A stretch of DNA of 10,835 nucleotides from Candidatus Dadabacteria bacterium RIFCSPHIGHO2_12_FULL_53_21 (GTDB lineage: Bacteria > Desulfobacterota_D > UBA1144 > Nemesobacterales > UBA2774), in NCBI GenBank assembly GCA_001775255.1, contig MFCJ01000017.1:1-10835 (forward strand), written 5' to 3'. The translations under genes were made by a program, and so were the position numbers. Each line of letters begins with the position of its first letter. Positions within the stretch are counted from its first letter, which is position 1. The notes under the pieces are model-generated. The model was given only the letters and a program-made list of their open reading frames with translations. It made no database searches and was not told the DNA's origin. Below, in pieces: positions 7,351 to 10,835 of this stretch.

Positions 7351-8595
7351 ATGGATCAGCATATAAGAGATGAAATACTCGCTAAAAGATCGAGCATACC
7401 GACCCTGGGCATATACATATTTCTAATCATTGCCATAATCGGTTTCGGGACGTTCGTATCTCAGATCCTAGGGTCCGATCCCAGGGGTGCGTGGGAGATA
7501 TTCCTGATCAATTTCCTTTTCTGGACCGGTATAGCCCAGGCGGGGGTGGTGTTTTCTTGCATACTCCGTATCACGAACGCGAGGTGGGCGAGGCCGCTTC
7601 TCCGCGTGAGCGAGGGTTTAGGCTCGTTTCTGCCGATATCCCTGATCCTGCTCCTCGTCGTTTTCGCGGGGAGGGATTACCTGCTCCCGTATGCCACGGA
7701 ACACTATCACCATCCGAAGGACGTATGGCTCAATATGAAGTTCGTGTTCGGCCGCGACGTTATCGGTTTCATAGTACTCCTTATCGTGACTTCGTTTTAT
7801 CTTTACTATTCCCTTAGACAGGACCTGGGCGGTGTGAGCCAGAAACTGAGCGGGGTTGCAGGCTGGATATCCTCCGGATGGACCGGAGAGGATGAGAGGA
7901 AGAGGGTCTGGATCAAGATAGGCAAATTCGCCCCGGCCGTAATTATTCTATACGCGGTGGTATTCAGCTTTTTCGCCTGGGACCTCATGATGTCGCTCGA
8001 CCCCCACTGGTTCAGCACCCTGTTCGGCCCGTTCTACTTCATGGGGAGCTTTGTCGCGGCAATCGGGACTACTATAATCTTTTCGATACTCATGAGGAGA
8101 AGGCTCGGCCTCGAGGATTATCTGAACGACAATCAATATCACGACATCGGTAAGCTCCTTCAGGGTTTTTCACTCTTCTGGGTCTACCTGTTTTTCTCGC
8201 AGTTCCTCCCGATATGGTACGCGAACATGCCCGAGGAAACTGCATTCGTAATCAAGAGGGTGCAGGAAGAGCCTTTCAGGTCGCTGGCATGGGCGGTGCT
8301 GACCTGCTGTTTTATATTCCCCTTTGTTTCCCTGCTCCCGAGGACGAACAAGGTGGTGAAGCCGATAGTCGTATTTATAGCTTCGGTATCCCTGACCGGG
8401 TTCTGGATGGAAAAATATGTGCTGATAATGCCTTCGCTATCCAATACCGTAGGAATAAGCTTAATACAGATACTTATAACGCTGGGTTTCCTGGGTGCAT
8501 TCGTTATGACTTTCCTGATCTTTATGAGGGCGTTTCCGTCAATACCTGTAGGTGACCCGTTCTTCGGCGGGAAATCCGGTTCTGGAGGGCACTAA
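7351..8595 (+). CDS. actF: Alternative complex III second NrfD-type membrane subunit ActF
   Basis: This 414-residue membrane protein, about ten helices, is the second NrfD-type subunit of alternative complex III, paralogous to ActC. In known complexes it pairs with ActC and is a candidate for proton movement. Visible motifs include FWTGIAQAGVVFSCILRITNARW near helix 2, the loop EHYHHPKDVWLNMKF, YYSLRQDLGG, a FSFFAWDLMMSLDPHWFSTLFGPFYFMGSF segment, and YLFFSQFLPIWYANMPEET. The ATG at 7351 is chosen because it lies 1 nt after the actE stop and 12 nt after GAGGAGA (7332-7338). A longer frame from 7267 would overlap actE by 83 nt and add 28 polar residues unlike the family. The TAA overlaps the next ATG by 1 nt. 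The call is secure. Confidence 0.94.
   Translation: MDQHIRDEILAKRSSIPTLGIYIFLIIAIIGFGTFVSQILGSDPRGAWEIFLINFLFWTGIAQAGVVFSCILRITNARWARPLLRVSEGLGSFLPISLILLLVVFAGRDYLLPYATEHYHHPKDVWLNMKFVFGRDVIGFIVLLIVTSFYLYYSLRQDLGGVSQKLSGVAGWISSGWTGEDERKRVWIKIGKFAPAVIILYAVVFSFFAWDLMMSLDPHWFSTLFGPFYFMGSFVAAIGTTIIFSILMRRRLGLEDYLNDNQYHDIGKLLQGFSLFWVYLFFSQFLPIWYANMPEETAFVIKRVQEEPFRSLAWAVLTCCFIFPFVSLLPRTNKVVKPIVVFIASVSLTGFWMEKYVLIMPSLSNTVGISLIQILITLGFLGAFVMTFLIFMRAFPSIPVGDPFFGGKSGSGGH
8584..8589 (+). promoter_or_regulatory. Ribosome binding site of the small membrane peptide gene
   Basis: GGAGGG, 5 nt before the ATG at 8595, lies inside the 3' end of actF. It is the main evidence that the 47-codon frame behind it is translated. 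Confidence 0.6.
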
Positions 8596-8738
8596 TGGAC
8601 GAAAGACGATTGGATATGATATCTCAGGTGGTCGTAGCCGCCCTGTGTCTCGGTGTCGCTGGCTTCATATCGCTCATAGCGACCGTGGCCCTTTTCGGCC
8701 CTCATATCGCGCCCCTGATGAATAAGCTCCCCTGGTAG
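8595..8738 (+). CDS. Small single-span membrane protein at the end of the act operon
   Basis: This 47-residue frame (MDERRLDMISQVVV at its start, NKLPW at its end) is too short for most gene finders. It is charged at residues 2-7, has one hydrophobic helix (about 11-34), and then a short tail with Pro, His and Lys. Its ATG overlaps the actF stop as TAATG, and GGAGGG stands 5 nt upstream, so initiation coupled to actF is very plausible. Small extra membrane polypeptides are known in respiratory complexes, and some act clusters have an additional small gene after actF. I do not recognise this sequence, so a subunit role (ActG position) is an inference from location. It has no redox motif; Cys18 lies in the helix. 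Confidence 0.7.
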   Translation: MDERRLDMISQVVVAALCLGVAGFISLIATVALFGPHIAPLMNKLPW

Positions 8739-8832
8739 CCGGGATAAGGCGCGGGCTCCCCCGTGTGCACAGGGCTTTCAAATACCGGCGCGCGTAATCT
8801 GGTTTCTCCCACCCCTTTTACAAATAAACCAT

Positions 8833-8862
8833 TTGACAGACCGCGTTATACGGTGCAAAAAT
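8833..8862 (+). promoter_or_regulatory. Weak sigma70-type promoter candidate for the crotonase-gldC pair
   Basis: TTGACA (8833-8838) is a perfect -35, but the best -10 at a usual distance is AAAAAT (8857-8862) after 18 bp, matching TATAAT at only four places. It lies about 40 bp upstream of the crotonase start. The pair may instead be read from the act promoter. Confidence 0.35.
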
Positions 8863-8888
8863 CATAAGTAGCAAATTCGAATAACGTC

Positions 8889-8894
8889 AGGAGG
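8889..8894 (+). promoter_or_regulatory. Ribosome binding site of the crotonase gene
   Basis: AGGAGG lies 5 nt before the ATG at 8900. It supports this start and shows that the unusual Lys/Ala-rich N-terminal tail is really translated. The next in-frame ATG encodes residue 106. Confidence 0.75.
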
Positions 8895-8899
8895 GCATC

Positions 8900-9751
8900 A
8901 TGGCTAAAAAACCGTCGGCTTCGGCAAAAACAAATAACGGGGCTAAACCCGCGAAAAAGAAAACCGGCCTTAAATTGACCTACATTCTATACGAAAAGAA
9001 AGACAGGGTAGCGCGCGTGACGATCAACCGCCCGGAGGTGCGTAACGCCCTTAATTCGGAGGTGCGTGAAGAGCTTGCGATAGCCATAGAGGACGCGTGG
9101 CTCGACGATGAGATAGGCGTTATCGTCCTTACGGGCGCAGGCGGCAAGGCGTTTTCAGCCGGGGGGGACCTGTCCTGGATAGTCGATCCCAAGAAAAAGG
9201 TCGACGCGAAGTATATGCTCGTTCATTACAGGCTCGCGACCGCGATGAGGTGCTGCGGCAAGCCCATAATCGCGCGTGTCGACGGCTATTGCGTCGGCGG
9301 CGGGAACGAGCTCAACATGCTCTGCGACCTGACGGTAGCCTCAGATACGTCTATTTTCGCGCAGGCCGGCCCTCTCGTGGGGAGCGCGCCCATATGGTAC
9401 GGGATCCAGCAGCTCCAGCATTCGGTCGGGGACAAGAAGGCGCGGGAGATCGTTTATCTCTGCAACAGATACACGGCCCAGGAAGCGATGAATATGGGCT
9501 GGGTCAATAAAGTTGTGCCCCGGGACAAGCTCGACGAGGAGGTGGACGCCTGGTGCCGGAGCCTTTTGGAGAAGAGCCGGCAGTCGCTCAGGATCGCGAA
9601 GCTGCAGATAAATTTCATATCCGATATGGCCTACCCGCAGATCACGCACGGGCTCGAGCTCGCGAGATACTTCATGAAGGCGCCCGAGATGGTCGAAGGC
9701 GCTACAGCGTTCCTCGAAAAGAGGAAGCCCGATTTCTGGGGAGTTGATTAA
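8900..9751 (+). CDS. Crotonase-superfamily protein (enoyl-CoA hydratase/isomerase-like) with Lys/Ala-rich N-terminal tail
   Basis: This cytoplasmic 283-residue protein acts on an acyl-CoA thioester, substrate unknown. The crotonase fold starts near residue 28. The two oxyanion-hole segments are SAGGDL (86-91) and CVGGGNEL (131-138), with Glu137 at the position of one hydratase catalytic Glu. The second catalytic Glu is absent: the region reads FAQAGPLVGSAPIWYG (153-168), closer to MenB/BadI (FGQxGPxVGS) than to true hydratases. The Asp that follows VGS in MenB is also missing, replaced by Ala-Pro. KKAREIVYLCNRYTAQEAMNMGWVNKVVP again resembles MenB/BadI-type members. Residues 2-23 form a disordered tail rich in Lys, Ala and Ser. 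A strong Shine-Dalgarno fixes the start. The gldC-like gene follows after 23 nt, probably co-transcribed. Superfamily is certain; reaction is not. Confidence 0.88.
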   Translation: MAKKPSASAKTNNGAKPAKKKTGLKLTYILYEKKDRVARVTINRPEVRNALNSEVREELAIAIEDAWLDDEIGVIVLTGAGGKAFSAGGDLSWIVDPKKKVDAKYMLVHYRLATAMRCCGKPIIARVDGYCVGGGNELNMLCDLTVASDTSIFAQAGPLVGSAPIWYGIQQLQHSVGDKKAREIVYLCNRYTAQEAMNMGWVNKVVPRDKLDEEVDAWCRSLLEKSRQSLRIAKLQINFISDMAYPQITHGLELARYFMKAPEMVEGATAFLEKRKPDFWGVD

Positions 9752-9774
9752 ATACCGGGAGACCGGGGTGATAT

Positions 9775-10119
9775 ATGCCTAAAGAGGCGGAGATAAAGTT
9801 TCTGATAAAGCTCGACGATAAGGGCGCGCCCGAGGAGATATACTGGAGCGCGAGCGATTCCGGCCTAGAGGGCTTCGTGCCCTGTGATTCGCTCATGATA
9901 TCGGTGTGGGACCGGTCAGAGAAGAATACGATGAGCGTCGATCTCTGGACGAACGAGATGCAGGTGGGCGAGATGAACGCGCACTATTATTTCACGCTTA
10001 TGAAGATGGCCGATACGTACGGAAGGGCGACAAGCAATCAGGAGCTATCGGACATGATACGGAAATTCGCTGGCGAGTTCGCCAAAAAAGTCGAGGACTT
10101 TGCAGTGAAGTCCAACTGA
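9775..10119 (+). CDS. GldC-family protein
   Basis: This small 114-residue, probably cytoplasmic protein resembles GldC, first described with gliding motility in Flavobacterium. The start EIKFLIKLDDKGAPEEIYWSASD (6-28), the core SVWDRSEKNTMSVDLWTNEMQVGEMN and the helical tail with KFAGEFAKKVEDF follow the GldC pattern of EIxFxVxLDxxxxPExIxWxASD, then W(D)xxxKNTxxIDLWTxxMxVxEM. No signal peptide or membrane helix is visible. GldC's biochemical role is unknown, and no other gld gene is in view, so the name should not imply gliding here. The start follows GGGG/GGTGAT (9765-9772). It sits 23 nt after the crotonase gene, and its stop is 16 bp from the convergent oxidoreductase. I recognise the family from memory of its motifs; a profile search would confirm it. 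Confidence 0.82.
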   Translation: MPKEAEIKFLIKLDDKGAPEEIYWSASDSGLEGFVPCDSLMISVWDRSEKNTMSVDLWTNEMQVGEMNAHYYFTLMKMADTYGRATSNQELSDMIRKFAGEFAKKVEDFAVKSN

Positions 10120-10135
10120 TATTCGAGCTCACTTC

Positions 10136-10835
10136 TCAGAATGCGGATAAAACCTCACGCGCGAAGAATTTGAGTGTAGCGTGGTTCATAATGTCCGAGA
10201 AGAAGACGGTATATTTCGTTATCCCTTTTTTCTCGTTCTCCTCGATCTTCCTTATGCACTGCTCGGGCGTTCCTACTATGCCCAATTTTTCCACGTCCCC
10301 GAAAAACCCGTACCTCATCTGAGCCTTGGGCAGCTTTTCGGCGAGCTCGGCCCTGTCCTTTGCGAGGACGCATACCGTTTGCTGCGAAATTTTGATGTCG
10401 CCCGGGTTTCTGCCGACAGCGCTGCAGTGGTCTTTCAGCGCGTCGAGTTTCCTCTCAATAGAGAGTGAGTGGTTCGCCGGGCAGTTCCACTCGTCTGCGT
10501 GCTCCGCCACGACTCTCAGGAGATACTTTTCGCCGGCTCCGCCTATGATGACCGGTGGGTGGGGTTTCTGAACGGGCTTCGGGTTGCAGTAGGCGTCTTT
10601 AATATGGTAAAACTCTCCATCGAGGCTCGGCTTCTCTTCGGTCCAAAGGGCTTTTATGATTTTTACCGATTCAGCGAGCTGTTTTATTCTGGTCACGGCG
10701 TCCGGGAAATCGTATCCGTAGGCCCTGTATTCGGCTTCGGACCAGCCGGCGCCTATTGCGAATTCGAGCCTTCCCCCGCTGATCACGTCGAGTGTGGACG
10801 CCATTTTGGCGAGCAGGGACGGCGGCCTGAACGAA
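10136..10835 (-). CDS. Luciferase-like (LLM class, F420-type) flavin-dependent oxidoreductase, 5' truncated
   Basis: The minus-strand frame is open from the window end to the TGA at 10138-10136, giving about 232 visible residues. It lacks its N-terminus, because the Met encoded at 10804-10802 lies inside a conserved segment (FRPPSLLAKMASTLDVISGG). Further family motifs are GRLEFAIGAGWSEAEYRAYG, KALWTEEKPSLDGEFYHIKDA and PPVIIGGAGEKYLLRVVAEHADEWN. These match bacterial luciferase-like TIM-barrel enzymes, especially the subgroup annotated as F420-dependent oxidoreductases, which move hydride to or from a small substrate using F420 or FMN. The cofactor and substrate cannot be read from the sequence. 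The C-terminal GITKYTVFFSDIMNH completes the barrel. It converges on the GldC-family gene with a 16-bp gap and is probably a separate transcription unit. Confidence 0.9.
   Translation of the reverse strand, partial: SFRPPSLLAKMASTLDVISGGRLEFAIGAGWSEAEYRAYGYDFPDAVTRIKQLAESVKIIKALWTEEKPSLDGEFYHIKDAYCNPKPVQKPHPPVIIGGAGEKYLLRVVAEHADEWNCPANHSLSIERKLDALKDHCSAVGRNPGDIKISQQTVCVLAKDRAELAEKLPKAQMRYGFFGDVEKLGIVGTPEQCIRKIEENEKKGITKYTVFFSDIMNHATLKFFAREVLSAF

Larger units (their letters stand above)
8739..8899 (+). other. Intergenic gap between the act operon and the crotonase gene
   Basis: The first part can form a GC hairpin (8749-8755 with 8760-8766, four-base loop, two G-U pairs) but no T-run follows, so it is only a poor terminator candidate. 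The second part is AT-rich and holds the weak promoter candidate listed separately. No RNA gene or further reading frame stands out. Confidence 0.4.

Noticed and set aside
8749..8766. GC hairpin as an intrinsic terminator of the act operon
   Set aside because: The stem is only 7 bp with two G-U pairs and there is no T-run after it, so termination here is not supported.
9033..9067. 11-bp direct repeat CGGAGGTGCGT (9033-9043 and 9057-9067)
   Set aside because: Both copies lie in the crotonase coding region and encode two Glu-Val-Arg steps; chance codon reuse explains it.
10181..10571. Plus-strand open frames opposite the luciferase-like gene
   Set aside because: The minus-strand frame shows clear family motifs over its full length, so these are antisense shadows.
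1..10835. Mobile elements, CRISPR arrays, tRNA or rRNA genes
   Set aside because: No transposase or integrase motif, regularly spaced repeats, or RNA gene signature was found on either strand.

Overview
The window comes from a bacterium with moderate-to-high GC and strong Shine-Dalgarno sequences (GGAGG or AGGAGG types) before most genes. Arg-AGG and Ile-ATA codons are common, and candidate promoters carry a TTGACA -35. Together with a luciferase-like (F420-type) oxidoreductase and an alternative complex III operon, this fits an uncultivated Deltaproteobacteria/Desulfobacterota-like or similar lineage. Bacteroidetes, where alternative complex III and GldC are best known, fits poorly because that phylum usually lacks Shine-Dalgarno signals. 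The taxonomic statement is an inference with low confidence.

Layout. Positions 1-405 hold the 3' end of a gene for a DUF59/MIP18-type (SufT/PaaD-like) iron-sulfur assembly protein with an Ala/Glu/Gly-rich linker before the domain. Positions 454-1194 encode dethiobiotin synthetase (bioD), with no other biotin gene in view. A 195-bp intergenic region carries a sigma70-like promoter. It leads into a tightly packed, same-strand operon, 1390-8738, encoding a complete alternative complex III: actA (pentaheme cytochrome c), actB (Tat-exported MopB-like domain fused to a four-cluster ferredoxin domain), actC (NrfD-type membrane subunit), actD (DUF3341), actE (monoheme cytochrome c) and actF (second NrfD-type subunit). 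A 47-residue single-span membrane peptide, easily missed, follows at 8595-8738. Junctions are overlaps of 1-8 nt or gaps of 1-32 nt.

After a 161-bp gap with a weak promoter candidate comes a second short operon: a crotonase-superfamily gene with a Lys/Ala-rich N-terminal tail (8900-9751) and, 23 nt later, a GldC-family gene (9775-10119). A luciferase-like flavin-dependent oxidoreductase gene converges from the minus strand (10136 to the window end, 5' truncated).

How it works together. By family knowledge the act products form a membrane quinol:electron-acceptor oxidoreductase that replaces the bc1 complex. ActC/ActF sit in the membrane with the quinol, ActB carries the Fe-S wire, and ActA/ActE pass electrons to a periplasmic acceptor or oxidase. 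No terminal oxidase or SCO gene lies next to the operon here. The upstream Fe-S assembly factor could serve cluster-rich proteins such as ActB, but nothing in the sequence ties them functionally. I saw no mobile element, CRISPR array, tRNA or rRNA. No stretch over 300 bases lacks a gene.
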